From the NCBI RefSeq assembly GCF_011045125.1, contig NZ_JAAKZF010000007.1:99028-163027 (forward strand): a stretch of 64,000 nt of DNA, written 5' to 3'. The notes beneath the pieces were generated by a model. The model did not search any database and was not told the DNA's origin. It was given only the letters and a program-made list of their open reading frames with translations. Shown one piece after another: positions 18,633-26,845 of this stretch. The stretch is from Allomesorhizobium camelthorni. Lineage in GTDB: Bacteria > Pseudomonadota > Alphaproteobacteria > Rhizobiales > Rhizobiaceae. The translations under genes were made by a program, and so were the position numbers. Every line of letters begins with the position of its first letter. Position 1 is the first letter of the stretch.

Positions 18633-18711
18633 GGGGACAGTTTACTTTGTTGCCCCGGAAAAGCCCGAGCGCTCGCTATGTCGCGTAAGGGGCAAAAAGT
18701 AAACTGTCCCC
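18633..18711. repeat. Long palindromic repeat, copy 1 (trpF-trpB spacer)
   Basis: The left arm starts GGGGACAGTTTACTTT and ends in GCCCC; the right arm (18689-18711) is its reverse complement with one base less, starting GGGGCAAAAAGTAAAC. The arms are 23-24 bases and enclose about 32 bases. A second copy with an identical right arm lies at 22517-22596. The layout resembles REP elements mobilised in trans by Y1 (RAYT) transposases. No such transposase is in the window. Confidence 0.8.
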
Positions 18712-18733
18712 TTGGGCCGTTGCCGGCAACTCG

Positions 18734-19393
18734 TCAGGCCACGCTTCGCGCCTGCGCCGTCCGCACCGCCCGGAAAAAGTCGTCGATCAGCGCCGCGTCC
18801 TTGACGCCCGGCGCGCTTTCAACGCCCGACGAGATGTCGATGCCGGGCGGATTGGTTAGCCGCAGCGCTTCGCCGATATTGGCGGCGTTGAGGCCGCCCG
18901 AAAGCAGATAGTCCACGCCGGCGTCGATGCCTGCAAGCAGCTGCCAGTCGAACGGCACGCCATTGCCGCCCGGAAGCTCGGAGCCAGCCGGCGGCTTGGC
19001 GTCGAGGAGAAAACGGTCGGCCACGCCGCGATAAAGCGCGATCGGCTCGAGATCGCCCGCCTCCCGCACGGAAAACGCCTTCATCACCGGGAGGCCGTAG
19101 CGGGCTTTCACATAGGCAACGCGCTCCGGCGTTTCCTTGCCGTGAAGCTGCAGCATGTCGGGCGACATCGCGGCTACGATCGCATCGAGCGCAGCGTCGT
19201 CGGCATCGACGGTGACGGCGACCGCCGTGGCTCGTCCGCGCGCTGCTTCACGAACCCGCCCAGCTTCCGCGGGTTCGATGTTGCGCGGGCTCTTCGGGAA
19301 AAAAATGAACCCGACATGGCTCGCACCGCCGGCCAGCGCCGCGGCCAGCGCGTCCTCGGTCTTCAGGCCGCAGATTTTGATGTCGAGTGGCAT
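18734..19393 (-). CDS. trpF: Phosphoribosylanthranilate isomerase
   Basis: This 219-residue TIM-barrel enzyme catalyses the Amadori rearrangement of phosphoribosylanthranilate in tryptophan synthesis. The start MPLDIKICGLKTEDAL carries the catalytic Cys of the family motif KICG. The catalytic Asp lies in the TVDADDAALDAIV to MLQLHG region, and the phosphate-binding end reads DISSGVESAPGVKD. The frame stays open 92 codons upstream, but that part has no family similarity, so I use ATG 19393. It heads the trpF-trpB-TA-trpA string. A broken copy of its first codons lies about 1.1 kb upstream. Confidence 0.96.
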   Translation of the reverse strand: MPLDIKICGLKTEDALAAALAGGASHVGFIFFPKSPRNIEPAEAGRVREAARGRATAVAVTVDADDAALDAIVAAMSPDMLQLHGKETPERVAYVKARYGLPVMKAFSVREAGDLEPIALYRGVADRFLLDAKPPAGSELPGGNGVPFDWQLLAGIDAGVDYLLSGGLNAANIGEALRLTNPPGIDISSGVESAPGVKDAALIDDFFRAVRTAQARSVA

Positions 19394-19430
19394 TGCGGGG
19401 AAGTCGCACGAAATGGCCGAAGAGTCGAGC
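19332..19430. repeat. Direct repeat A: trpF 5' end and leader
   Basis: This stretch covers the first codons of trpF and about 40 bases upstream of them. It recurs, diverged, at 20410-20506 in the same orientation. Shared blocks include GTCTTCAG, CAGATTTTGATGTC and GTGGCAT. The two repeats bracket the secreted-protein gene. Confidence 0.7.
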
Positions 19431-19550
19431 AATTTGCCGTATCGCGCCCGATAGGCCAGTCCCGTTTTGCCGAGGCGTGTTTGACGTTTATCCTGGGCCC
19501 GCAGGATGTCGCATTCGGCAATGCTCGCAGCAACGTGCCGGGAAAGCCAT

Positions 19551-20390
19551 ATGCTCAAGCTCTCAGCCGGGCCTCTTCGCGCCGCCGCCGTCGCGGCGAG
19601 CTTGCTTTGCGCGCCGGCAGCTGCCGAAGAGCCGATCACCGTGCCTGCCGAGCGCGTTGCATCCTTCAAGGCGCCCGAAGCACGGCAGGCAGTCGCGGTC
19701 GACGACCGCTTCTTCTACGCCATCGATAACCGTGCGATCGTCAAATACGACAAAAAGACGGGCGACCGGGTTGCCGAGTGGAAAGGGCCGAGCGACGGTC
19801 CGATGGTTCACTTGGATAGCGGCGTGGTGGTCGACGGCAAGCTTTATGCCGCCCATTCCAATTATCCCGGATGGCCGATGGTGAGTTCGGTCGAAATCTG
19901 GGACGCCGCGACGCTCAGGCACGTCGGTAGCCACAGTTTCGGCATCGACCGCGGTTCGCTCACCTGGCTGGATTTTTACAATGGCGTCTGGTGGGGCGCC
20001 TTCGCGAACTACAACCAGCCCCTGGCGCAAATCCCCTTTGCCGATGGCAACCAGCACACGCAGATCGTGCGTTTCGACGACGAATGGCGGGTCGCCGAGG
20101 CATGGATCCTGCCGAAGGCGCTCCTCGAAAAATTCGGCGACATGAGCAATTCCGGCGGCTCCTGGGGACCGGACGGACGGCTATGGATCACCGGCCATGA
20201 CAAAGCCGAGGCCTATGCGGTGACGCTGCCGGAAGCGGGCTCGATGCTGCGCTGGGCTGCAACCATATCGCTCGACATCACCGGCCAGGGCATTGCCTGG
20301 GACCGCTCGGACCGGCAGGTGATCTGGGGCATTGTCCGCGGTGCCAAAGGCGAAAACCGTGTCACTGCCAGCCGGGTAGCGCTGCCGTGA
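19551..20390 (+). CDS. Secreted protein of unknown function, beta-propeller-like repeats
   Basis: I do not recognise this 279-residue protein. It starts with a clear Sec signal peptide: MLKLSAGPLRAAAVAASLL, then CAPAAAEE with a likely AxA cleavage site. The mature part has strand-rich repeated segments (YAIDNRAIVKYDKKTG, SVEIWDAATLRHVG, GPDGRLWITGHDKAEAY) typical of propeller-fold periplasmic proteins. ATG 19551 follows GGGAAAG; the frame extends 15 codons further but lacks a better site. It is divergent from trpF and is bracketed by the duplicated trpF 5' ends, so it may have been inserted next to trpF. A role in binding or sugar/phytase-like chemistry cannot be told from sequence. Confidence 0.75.
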   Translation: MLKLSAGPLRAAAVAASLLCAPAAAEEPITVPAERVASFKAPEARQAVAVDDRFFYAIDNRAIVKYDKKTGDRVAEWKGPSDGPMVHLDSGVVVDGKLYAAHSNYPGWPMVSSVEIWDAATLRHVGSHSFGIDRGSLTWLDFYNGVWWGAFANYNQPLAQIPFADGNQHTQIVRFDDEWRVAEAWILPKALLEKFGDMSNSGGSWGPDGRLWITGHDKAEAYAVTLPEAGSMLRWAATISLDITGQGIAWDRSDRQVIWGIVRGAKGENRVTASRVALP

Positions 20391-20393
20391 GAG

Positions 20394-20669
20394 CTAGAAT
20401 TGTGGTTCGGTCAGCGCCGCCGCCAGCGGCTCGTCGGTCTTCAGCCACAGATTTTGATGTCCGGTGGCATGAGCGGGAAGTGGCCGAAAAGTCGGCGAAG
20501 TCGAGAACAGCCGTTGAAAGGTTGACTTCATCCAGCGGCGAACGCTGCCTGGAAAGGCAGCGATGGCCTTCCGGCGCTCAATCACGGCAATCGCTCGAAA
20601 ATGGTCATAGTCGATCGGTGGCAACGGTACCAGATTGGCCGGTTGCGGCATTTCGATGTCTGAGCGCAT
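20394..20669 (-). CDS. Small hypothetical protein, C-terminus running into a trpF remnant
   Basis: This is a 91-codon frame with a strong ribosome binding site (GACGGAGGTTGCC before ATG). The first 60 or so residues include the basic stretch AIERRKAIAAFPGSVRRWMK, slightly reminiscent of small arginine-rich DUF1127 proteins. The last third (ATGHQNLWLKTDEPLAAAL) is translated from the broken trpF copy in a shifted frame, so the natural C-terminus has probably been replaced. It is divergent from the LysR gene and could be its target. Function is unknown, and the frame may not be real. Confidence 0.4.
   Translation of the reverse strand: MRSDIEMPQPANLVPLPPIDYDHFRAIAVIERRKAIAAFPGSVRRWMKSTFQRLFSTSPTFRPLPAHATGHQNLWLKTDEPLAAALTEPQF
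20410..20506 (-). pseudogene. trpF 5' fragment (direct repeat B), frameshifted
   Basis: On this strand ATG at 20470 begins MPPDIKICG and then hits TGA, where intact trpF reads MPLDIKICGLKTED. One C is missing in GGC(C)TGAAGACC; restoring it gives LKTDEPLAAAL-like sequence close to trpF. Similarity also extends about 40 bases into the leader. Only about 20 codons are present. It is a diverged partial duplicate of the functional gene at 18734-19393. Confidence 0.7.
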
Positions 20670-20760
20670 GGCAACCTCCGTCGAGAGTCATGCCACTCGA
20701 TATCATTTCCATGGCTGCACATAATCAATTAGATTGAGACCACACTCATGACTTAGGATC

Positions 20761-21663
20761 ATGAATATAGCAGCATCGGACGACATGAACGCCTTCGCGC
20801 GCATCGTGGACCTTGGTTCCTTCGCCAAGGCAGCCGAGGATTTGCGCGTCACGCCATCGGCGCTGTCGAAACTGGTGTCTCGTCTCGAAGACCGTCTCGG
20901 CGTGCGGCTTTTGACCCGTACGACGAGAAGGCTAGCGCTGACCTCGGAAGGCTCGCTCTATCTTGAGCGGGCGCGCGAGGTCCTCGAGCTTATCGGCCGC
21001 ACCGAGGCTGATGTTTCATCGGCTCGCAACAAGCCGAAAGGCCACTTGCGCATCAATTCCAGCACCGGCTTTGCCAGGCAAACCTTGTTGCATGCGGTGC
21101 CGGCATTCCTGCAACGCTTTCCGGAGGTTACGGTCGATCTCACTCTGACCGACCGCCTCATAGACCCAGTCGCAGAGCAAGTAGACATCGTCATTCGCGG
21201 CAGCCCGTCGGCCGGGTCCGACATGGTGGTTCGCAAGTTGGCGGAGGGCCGGCGGCTGATTTGCGCCGCCCCATCCTATCTGGCGCGGGCGGGAACGCCG
21301 CGTTCGGCTGCTGAACTGGCGCAACACAATTGTATCGCGCTGTCGGGAGCATCCCCGCCCACCACCTGGCCGCTCGCAGCCCAAGATGGCAGTGTCGTCC
21401 GATATCTGCCGAAAGGGAACTTTGCCTGCGACAATGTCGGCATGCTGTTCGACATGGCGATTGAGGGCCACGGCATCGTTCGCCTGGCTGATTTTGTGGT
21501 TGGGCAAGCCGTTGGCGATGGTCGGCTGGTCGAAATCCTTGCAGATATCAATCGCTCGGACAGGATCTCGCTCTGGGTGCTGATGCCGAAGGGCCGCTTT
21601 CGCTCCCCGCGCGTTCAAGCATTTCTCGATTTTATGGATGAGCGGCTAAAAGGGAGCGAGTAA
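20761..21663 (+). CDS. LysR-family transcriptional regulator
   Basis: This is a 300-residue regulator. The winged helix-turn-helix occupies residues 1-65 (FARIVDLGSFAKAAEDLRVT, PSALSKLVSRLEDRLGVRLL). A periplasmic-binding-like effector domain follows (GHLRINSSTGFARQTLLHAV onward). The features resemble the CrgA-like LysR subgroup that often regulates oxidoreductases. It is divergent from the small frame at 20394-20669, with 91 bases between starts. The effector and target are not evident. Confidence 0.93.
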   Translation: MNIAASDDMNAFARIVDLGSFAKAAEDLRVTPSALSKLVSRLEDRLGVRLLTRTTRRLALTSEGSLYLERAREVLELIGRTEADVSSARNKPKGHLRINSSTGFARQTLLHAVPAFLQRFPEVTVDLTLTDRLIDPVAEQVDIVIRGSPSAGSDMVVRKLAEGRRLICAAPSYLARAGTPRSAAELAQHNCIALSGASPPTTWPLAAQDGSVVRYLPKGNFACDNVGMLFDMAIEGHGIVRLADFVVGQAVGDGRLVEILADINRSDRISLWVLMPKGRFRSPRVQAFLDFMDERLKGSE

Positions 21664-21731
21664 TACTCGGGAGTAGCGAGTTTGGAAATCGAACGCTCCT
21701 GGGGCGGCCGCTTGCACTATCCACCTATCGC

Positions 21732-22490
21732 TCATTCGAACGCGATCGCCTGCAGTGCGCCGCCGTTGCGCTTCAGCCAGGCCTTGCAGCGGTCGGTGTC
21801 GGGGCAGAGTTCCTCGCACAGTTTCCAGAATTTCGGGCCGTGGTTCATCTCCTTGAGATGCGCCACCTCATGCGCCACCAGGTAATTTATCACCGGCGGC
21901 GGCGCCATCATGATGCGCCAGGAGAAGGACAGCGTGCCGTCCGAGGTGCACGAGCCCCAGCGGCTGGTGGTGTCGCGGAAGCGGATGGCCTTGGCGCGCC
22001 GGCCGACCTTGGCGCAGTGCTTTTCGACCAGCGCCTCGATCTCGCGCTTGGCCTCGCGCTTCAAAAAATCGGCGATGCGGCGCGGCAAATGCAGCCGGTC
22101 GCCATGCACCGTCAGCGAGGGCCCGCTTTCGTCGATGGCCGCCGATACGGTTCCGCGCCTGCCGGGTTCATGGACGATGGTGTGCGGCACGCCGCGCAGC
22201 GGGATCTTTATGCCCGGCCTGACCTGCGGCCGGTCCGGTACCTTTGCCAGCCGCTGCTCCAGCCAGCCCTGATGACGGTGGAGGAAGCGGTCGACCTCGC
22301 GCGCCGATATGCCCGGCGGCACGGTGATGCGCAGCCCCTGCCCGCCGGCGTCGATCCGCAGCGTCAGCCGCCGCGCGCGGTCATTCTCGACGATGCGGAG
22401 CGGCAGCGTGCGGCCGGCGACGGCGTGCTCCCGCTCCCGGACCGGAGCGGGCTTGGTCTTTGCGAGATTGCGGAAGAAGCCGAAGGACAT
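21732..22490 (-). CDS. YgjP-like (DUF45) zinc metallopeptidase
   Basis: The product is about 252 residues, of the YgjP/M48-like family with a zinc site. The metal motif is HEVAHLKEMNHGPKFW near the C-terminus, with HExxH plus a downstream His; RDTTSRWGSCTSDGTLSFSW precedes it as in the family. The frame extends 30 codons upstream of ATG 22490, but that part is encoded by the palindromic repeat copy 2 and begins with low-complexity sequence. I use the start MSFGFFRNLAKTKPAP. No good ribosome binding site is seen. The substrate of the family is not well established. Confidence 0.85.
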   Translation of the reverse strand: MSFGFFRNLAKTKPAPVREREHAVAGRTLPLRIVENDRARRLTLRIDAGGQGLRITVPPGISAREVDRFLHRHQGWLEQRLAKVPDRPQVRPGIKIPLRGVPHTIVHEPGRRGTVSAAIDESGPSLTVHGDRLHLPRRIADFLKREAKREIEALVEKHCAKVGRRAKAIRFRDTTSRWGSCTSDGTLSFSWRIMMAPPPVINYLVAHEVAHLKEMNHGPKFWKLCEELCPDTDRCKAWLKRNGGALQAIAFE

Positions 22491-22516
22491 TTTTGGAGGA
22501 TACGTGATTCGCTGCC

Positions 22517-22596
22517 GGGGACAGTTTACTTTCTTGCCGGGGAAGGGCTTTGCCGCTGGGACGGCTGGGTCGAGGGGCAAAAAGTAAACTGTCCCC
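22517..22596. repeat. Long palindromic repeat, copy 2
   Basis: The left arm starts GGGGACAGTTTACTTTC; the right arm (22574-22596) is identical to that of copy 1 at 18689-18711. The central part is different except for length (about 30-35 bases). It lies between the YgjP-like gene and the DUF2852 gene. Confidence 0.8.
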
Positions 22597-22660
22597 CTGC
22601 GCTTAACGAAAAACGGCGCCGCTTTTCAGCGACGCCGTTCCATTAGTCGGGCCGAGGCGC

Positions 22661-23125
22661 TTACGCCTCGTCGAGCAAGCCCGTGGACGAATCCTTGTCG
22701 GGGCCTTTGGTGGTCGGCGCAGTCGACTTGTTGCGGTTGGCCATGAAGCGGTCGAACTCTTCCTGGTCCTTGGCGCGGCGCAGCTCGCGGACGTAAGTAT
22801 CGAATTCCTCGCGCATCTCGTCGAGCTTGCGGCGCTCCTCGTCGAGGCGTTCGAGTTCCTTGGTGCGCCAATCGTCGAAGGCGACGTTGCCGGTGCGGGC
22901 CGAACCGTGGCCCCAGCGATGCGCCTTGTCGGAAGCGCGGCGGCAGCCGGCGAAAATACCGTCGGTCGCCCGGTTCGCGTCGCGCTTGAAGCCTTCAAGC
23001 CTGTCGCCCCAGATGATGTAGGCGAGCATGGCGAGACCCAGCGGCCAGAACACCATGAAGCCGATCACCATCAGCGCGATGGTCGCCGGCGTCCAGGCCG
23101 GGCGGATCAATGCGGTCGTGTTCAT
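22661..23125 (-). CDS. DUF2852 membrane protein
   Basis: This 154-residue protein has one hydrophobic segment near the N-terminus (PATIALMVIGFMVFWPLGLA, MLAYIIWGD) followed by a soluble, strongly helical and charged region (KELERLDEERRKLDEMREEF) likely to form a coiled coil. This matches DUF2852, common in Rhizobiales. No function is known. It stands alone between a repeat and the transporter gene. Confidence 0.85.
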   Translation of the reverse strand: MNTTALIRPAWTPATIALMVIGFMVFWPLGLAMLAYIIWGDRLEGFKRDANRATDGIFAGCRRASDKAHRWGHGSARTGNVAFDDWRTKELERLDEERRKLDEMREEFDTYVRELRRAKDQEEFDRFMANRNKSTAPTTKGPDKDSSTGLLDEA

Positions 23126-23242
23126 TTTCTCCCGTTCCTTCGGTTGGAGGCAGCCAACCCCGGCTGCTTCGATTCGAGATGGCCATTGTGAACAAATTGT
23201 TCAAGGCAATGGCCCCCGAAACCGGACAAGCGACGGAAATGA

Positions 23243-24385
23243 TTACGCCTTTTTCGTTCGTTCCAGCGCAAGAACGACCAATCCACCCACCAGTCCCCAG
23301 AAGGCCGAACCGATGCCGAACAGTTGAAGACCGGAGGCGGTGACGGCAAATGCCGTGGTTGCGGCCATGCGCTTGCTCTCGTCCTTGAGCGCGATCGACA
23401 GCGCATTGGCGAGCGGCGCCATCAGCGCGAGGCCGGCGACCAGCACGATCAGGCTCTCCGGCAGCACCGCGAAGATCGCCACCAGCGACGCGCCGAACAC
23501 TGCGAAGACGAGGTAGGCGAGCGCGTAGAGCGGCCCGGTTTTCCAGCGTTCCGCCGGGTCGGGGTGCACGTCGGGGCCGGTGCAGATCGCCGCCGAGATC
23601 GCCGCGAGATTGGTGGTGAGCGCACCGAACGGCGCGGAGATGAGGGAGAACAGCCCGGTCACCGAGATTAGCGGTCCCGGCTCTGGGTGGTAGCCGGCGG
23701 CGCGCAGTACGGCCAGCCCCGACAGGTTCTGCGAGGCCATGGTGACGAGGTAAAGCGGCAGCGCCAGGCCGATGATCGCTGTCGCCGAGAATTCCGGCGC
23801 GATCAGCGTCAGCGAGGAAAGCTCCGGCGGCGGCATGCCTCCGACACGGCCGGTCAGGAAGGCTGCGAAGCCGCCGCCGACCAGCACGGCCAGCACCGAC
23901 AGCGCTGGATTGTAGAGCCGGATAGCGAAGAATGCCGCGATCAGCGGCAGGATCAGCACCGGGTCCGCGGGGATTGTCTTCACCGCGCCGATGGCGAAGC
24001 TGACAACGATGCCAGCCAGCATGCCCGAGGCGACCGAGGCCGGGATTTTGGCGATGAGCCTCGTCAGCGGCTTGAACAGGCCGGTGGCGATCAAGAGCAC
24101 TGCGGTGACGATGAAGGCGCCGACCGCGTCGTTCATCGAAAATCCGCTGCTCGCGGCGACGAGTGCGGCGCCCGGCGTCGACCAGGCGGTGATCACCGGC
24201 ATTTTGGTGCGCCAAGAGAGCCAAGCCGTCTCGATGGCCATGGCCAGGCAGATGGCAGTGACCCAGCTCGCCGTCTGCTCCCGGCTCGCGCCGACCGCGT
24301 CTGCCGCGGCGATGATCAGCGCCAGCGTGCCGCCGAAGCCGACGATCGCCGCGACGAAAGCCGAAATCGGGATCGACACGCGCAT
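23243..24385 (-). CDS. benE: BenE-family benzoate/H+ symporter-like transporter
   Basis: This is a 380-residue inner-membrane protein with about 11-12 hydrophobic segments. Family features include WLSWRTKMPVITAWSTPGAA, the N-terminal FVAAIVGFGGTLALIIAAAD, and GMLAGIVVSFAIGAVKTIPA. BenE proteins import benzoate by proton symport in aromatic degradation. No benzoate catabolic gene lies nearby, so the substrate is uncertain. The downstream hydrolase starts elsewhere and is not clearly linked. Confidence 0.85.
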   Translation of the reverse strand: MRVSIPISAFVAAIVGFGGTLALIIAAADAVGASREQTASWVTAICLAMAIETAWLSWRTKMPVITAWSTPGAALVAASSGFSMNDAVGAFIVTAVLLIATGLFKPLTRLIAKIPASVASGMLAGIVVSFAIGAVKTIPADPVLILPLIAAFFAIRLYNPALSVLAVLVGGGFAAFLTGRVGGMPPPELSSLTLIAPEFSATAIIGLALPLYLVTMASQNLSGLAVLRAAGYHPEPGPLISVTGLFSLISAPFGALTTNLAAISAAICTGPDVHPDPAERWKTGPLYALAYLVFAVFGASLVAIFAVLPESLIVLVAGLALMAPLANALSIALKDESKRMAATTAFAVTASGLQLFGIGSAFWGLVGGLVVLALERTKKA

Positions 24386-24388
24386 CTG

Positions 24389-25165
24389 CTACGCGCCGGC
24401 CTGGGCGAGGATCGCCTCGACCGCGCGGATCAGCAGCGCCAGATCCTGCGGCCGCGACAGGCGGTGGTCGCCGTCGGGCACCAGCGACAGGGTCACGTCG
24501 TCTGCCGGCATGCAGCTCACGAGCTTCAGCGCGTGGCTATGCGGAACGTCCTTGTCCTTCATCCCCTGCAGCACATGCACGGGGCAATGGGTGTTGATCG
24601 GCCCGGTCATCACCCGGTTTTGGCGCCCGTCCTCGAACAGCGCCCGCGTATAGACATACGGCTCGTCGGAATAGTTCGACCGAACCTCGAAGAAGCCCTT
24701 TTTGTCCAGGTCGCGCTGCTGTGTTTTCTTCAGCTGCGGCTCCATGAGCTCGACCGTGAAATCGGGCGCCGGGGCAAGCAGCACCAGGCCGGCGACGCGT
24801 TCGCCCTCGCCGCTCTTGCGCAATTCCTCGATCATCCTGAGCGCGATCCACGCGCCCATGGACGAGCCGACGAGAATTTGCCGGCCGGCGCTGAACCGGC
24901 GGAACACGGCGAGGCTTTCGGCCAGCCATTTCGAGATCGTGCCGTCGGCGAAGTCGCCGCCGGATTCGCCGTGCCCGGAATAATCGTGACGCAGGAAGGC
25001 GCGGCCGTTGGCGGCGGCCCATTCGTGCAGGGCCTCGGCCTTGGTTCCCTTCATGTCGGAAACGTAGCCGCCGAGCCAGACGATGCCGGGTTCGCGGCCG
25101 GCGAGATGCCTGACCGCGATCTGCTCGCCGCCAACCTCCTGGAAATCCAGACTGCCTGTCGCCAT
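24389..25165 (-). CDS. Alpha/beta hydrolase
   Basis: This is a 258-residue hydrolase with the nucleophile elbow GSSMGAW (Ser near residue 98), an oxyanion strand GIVWLGGYVSDMKGTKAE, and the catalytic His in VPDGDHRLSRP. It resembles the BEM46/palmitoyl-thioesterase-like hydrolases of rhizobia. ATG 25165 follows AAGGAGC, so I rejected the 47-codon extension upstream. Its stop lies 3 bases from benE's start on the same strand, giving a likely two-gene transcript hydrolase-benE. The substrate is unknown. Confidence 0.9.
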   Translation of the reverse strand: MATGSLDFQEVGGEQIAVRHLAGREPGIVWLGGYVSDMKGTKAEALHEWAAANGRAFLRHDYSGHGESGGDFADGTISKWLAESLAVFRRFSAGRQILVGSSMGAWIALRMIEELRKSGEGERVAGLVLLAPAPDFTVELMEPQLKKTQQRDLDKKGFFEVRSNYSDEPYVYTRALFEDGRQNRVMTGPINTHCPVHVLQGMKDKDVPHSHALKLVSCMPADDVTLSLVPDGDHRLSRPQDLALLIRAVEAILAQAGA

Positions 25166-25367
25166 ATGATGCTCCTTCGGTGCAAGCCTTGTGGCACAGC
25201 TCGATTCCCGCGAAAAGACCGGACCATGCCATCGACCCGACAGTCGACGCGGCCTTTTGTTTCTGGTGATTTTTGGGAATCGCTGTGCTATTGACTCGGC
25301 CCGCATCGCGCCGACATAGGCGCAATCGACTAATCAAGAACGTAAACGGCTCGAGGAGACCACGACC

Positions 25368-25904
25368 ATTCGCAGACCTTTTAAAGCAGCGGCGCCTACC
25401 AAGGAAGGCCCGCGCTCCAACCGAGATATCCGGGTTCCCCGGGTTCAGCTGATCGATGTAGACGGAAGCAACCGCGGTGAGGTGTCGATCGACGACGCCC
25501 TCCTGGCCGCCGAGGAGGCGGGTCTCGATCTCGTCGAAATCTCCCCCAACGCAGTGCCGCCGGTCGCCAAGATCCTCGACCTCGGCAAGCTGAAATACGC
25601 CAATCAGAAGAAGGCCGCCGAGGCGCGCAAGCACCAGAAGGTCATCGAGATCAAGGAGATCAAGATGCGGCCGAACATCGACACCCACGATTACGAGGTG
25701 AAGATGCGGGCGGTGCGGCGCTTCTTCGAGGAAGGCGACAAGGTCAAGCTGACGCTGCGCTTCCGCGGCCGCGAAATGGCCCATATGGAACTCGGCATGC
25801 AGCTCCTGAACAAGGTCAAGGAAGAGGTCGCTCCCATCGCCAAGGTCGAGGCGGAGCCGAAGCTCGAAGGCCGCCAGATGATGATGGTGCTGGCGCCGCG
25901 CTAG
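25368..25904 (+). CDS. infC: Translation initiation factor IF-3, AUU start
   Basis: IF-3 keeps ribosomal subunits apart and checks start-codon pairing. The coding frame begins at ATT 25368, giving [20 protein letters not shown] after the initiator, with CGAGGAGACC upstream as ribosome binding site; there is no ATG in the region. AUU starts of infC are known to make IF-3 repress its own translation. The domains are complete at 178 residues: N-terminal [19 protein letters not shown], linker [20 protein letters not shown], and C-terminal [20 protein letters not shown] at 25482 would lose 38 conserved residues. A terminator follows. Confidence 0.95.
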   Translation: MRRPFKAAAPTKEGPRSNRDIRVPRVQLIDVDGSNRGEVSIDDALLAAEEAGLDLVEISPNAVPPVAKILDLGKLKYANQKKAAEARKHQKVIEIKEIKMRPNIDTHDYEVKMRAVRRFFEEGDKVKLTLRFRGREMAHMELGMQLLNKVKEEVAPIAKVEAEPKLEGRQMMMVLAPR

Positions 25905-25934
25905 CCCTGACGCTGGCATCGAACGATAGCTTGA

Positions 25935-25959
25935 GGCCGCTTCGGCGGCCTTTTGTTTT
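25935..25959 (+). terminator. Rho-independent terminator after infC
   Basis: Stem GGCCGC/GCGGCC with a TTCG tetraloop is followed by TTTTGTTTT, 30 bases after the infC stop. Confidence 0.88.
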
Positions 25960-26037
25960 GCCACGATTTCTCCGCAACTTGCATCGACAAAGGCTGGTTG
26001 CCGCTGCATCCCGTGCGGCCAAAGGGAAATCAACGCC

Positions 26038-26679
26038 ATGGCCGCTGCGGCACGTTCTCCGAGTGAAAAGTCGTTCGACGAAATGGGCCGCTATCAGCGG
26101 CACCGACGCATCCTGCTGGCGCTGCTGATCGGCGCATTTTGCACTTTGCTGGTCTTCGGCGGCTCCCTGCACGATGAACTGGCGCACGAGCGCATAGAGG
26201 CGCACGGGATCGCCCTGATCCTGATCGGGATCGGCGGCCGGCTCTGGTCTATCCTCTATATTGGCGGTCGCAAATCGGCGGAAGTAGTGGCTACCGGTCC
26301 TTATTCGGTGATGCGCAATCCGCTGTATTTTTTCTCCACCATAGCGGCCGCCGGGATCGGCTCCCAGACCGGCAGCGTGATCGTCGCGGTGGCGTCCGCG
26401 GTTTTGTGTGCAGCCGCGTTCTACATCGTCACACTGCGCGAGGAACGGCATTTGATGGTCGTACTCGGGGCGCCGTACAAGGACTACGTCGCACGGGTGC
26501 CGCGGTTTTTTCCCAATCCCCGGCTTTTCCGCGATCAGGCCGAGGTCACCTTTACGCCGCGCATTTTCAATCACACGCTGATCGACGGCCTGGCCTTTCT
26601 GATCTCCATACCCTTCTTCGAACTGGTGGAGAGTGGACAGGAGGTCGGGGTCATACCGGTGTTGTTCTGGTTGTACTGA
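26038..26679 (+). CDS. Isoprenylcysteine-methyltransferase-like membrane protein
   Basis: This is a 213-residue integral membrane protein of the ICMT/PEMT-like methyltransferase family. About five hydrophobic segments are present, beginning with [20 protein letters not shown]. The SAM-binding motif of the family is visible: [14 protein letters not shown] and [17 protein letters not shown] followed by RVPRFFP. Bacterial members methylate lipids or unidentified small targets. It lies alone between infC and rpmI-rplT on the same strand, with AAAGGGAAA as ribosome binding site. The substrate cannot be told. Confidence 0.8.
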   Translation: MAAAARSPSEKSFDEMGRYQRHRRILLALLIGAFCTLLVFGGSLHDELAHERIEAHGIALILIGIGGRLWSILYIGGRKSAEVVATGPYSVMRNPLYFFSTIAAAGIGSQTGSVIVAVASAVLCAAAFYIVTLREERHLMVVLGAPYKDYVARVPRFFPNPRLFRDQAEVTFTPRIFNHTLIDGLAFLISIPFFELVESGQEVGVIPVLFWLY

Positions 26680-26703
26680 CCAATTCCGCGCTTTTGCATG
26701 CTA

Positions 26704-26732
26704 TTGCACAAAGGCAAGCTTGCTGGTAATAG
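26704..26732 (+). promoter_or_regulatory. Candidate sigma70 promoter for rpmI-rplT
   Basis: TTGCAC and TAATAG are separated by exactly 17 bases, about 115 bases before rpmI. This leaves room for a leader RNA. Confidence 0.45.
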
Positions 26733-26782
26733 CGCCGCGTTCAGAACCGTCCGGCAGGGCATGCCGTGGCGGTTCGCAATGC

Positions 26783-26806
26783 TTTTCGGGCCTGGTCTGC
26801 CCGAAG
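26783..26806 (+). promoter_or_regulatory. Leader hairpin upstream of rpmI, possible L20 autoregulation site
   Basis: A 7-bp stem TTCGGGC/GCCCGAA with a 7-base loop lies 40 bases before rpmI, in the leader that would be transcribed from the candidate promoter. L20 is known to repress its operon by binding leader RNA in several bacteria; that this hairpin is the site is inference. Confidence 0.3.
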
Positions 26807-26845
26807 CACAAAAGCGCAATCAAGCGCACCCAAACGGAGAGCAAA

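Noticed and set aside
18734..19669. Long form of trpF with 92 extra N-terminal residues
   Set aside because: The extension has no TIM-barrel similarity and includes the duplicated leader; family proteins begin at MPLDIKICG.
23687..25294. 535-codon plus-strand frame opposite benE and the hydrolase gene
   Set aside because: It spans two real minus-strand genes and has low-complexity Arg/Gln/Asp/His-rich sequence.
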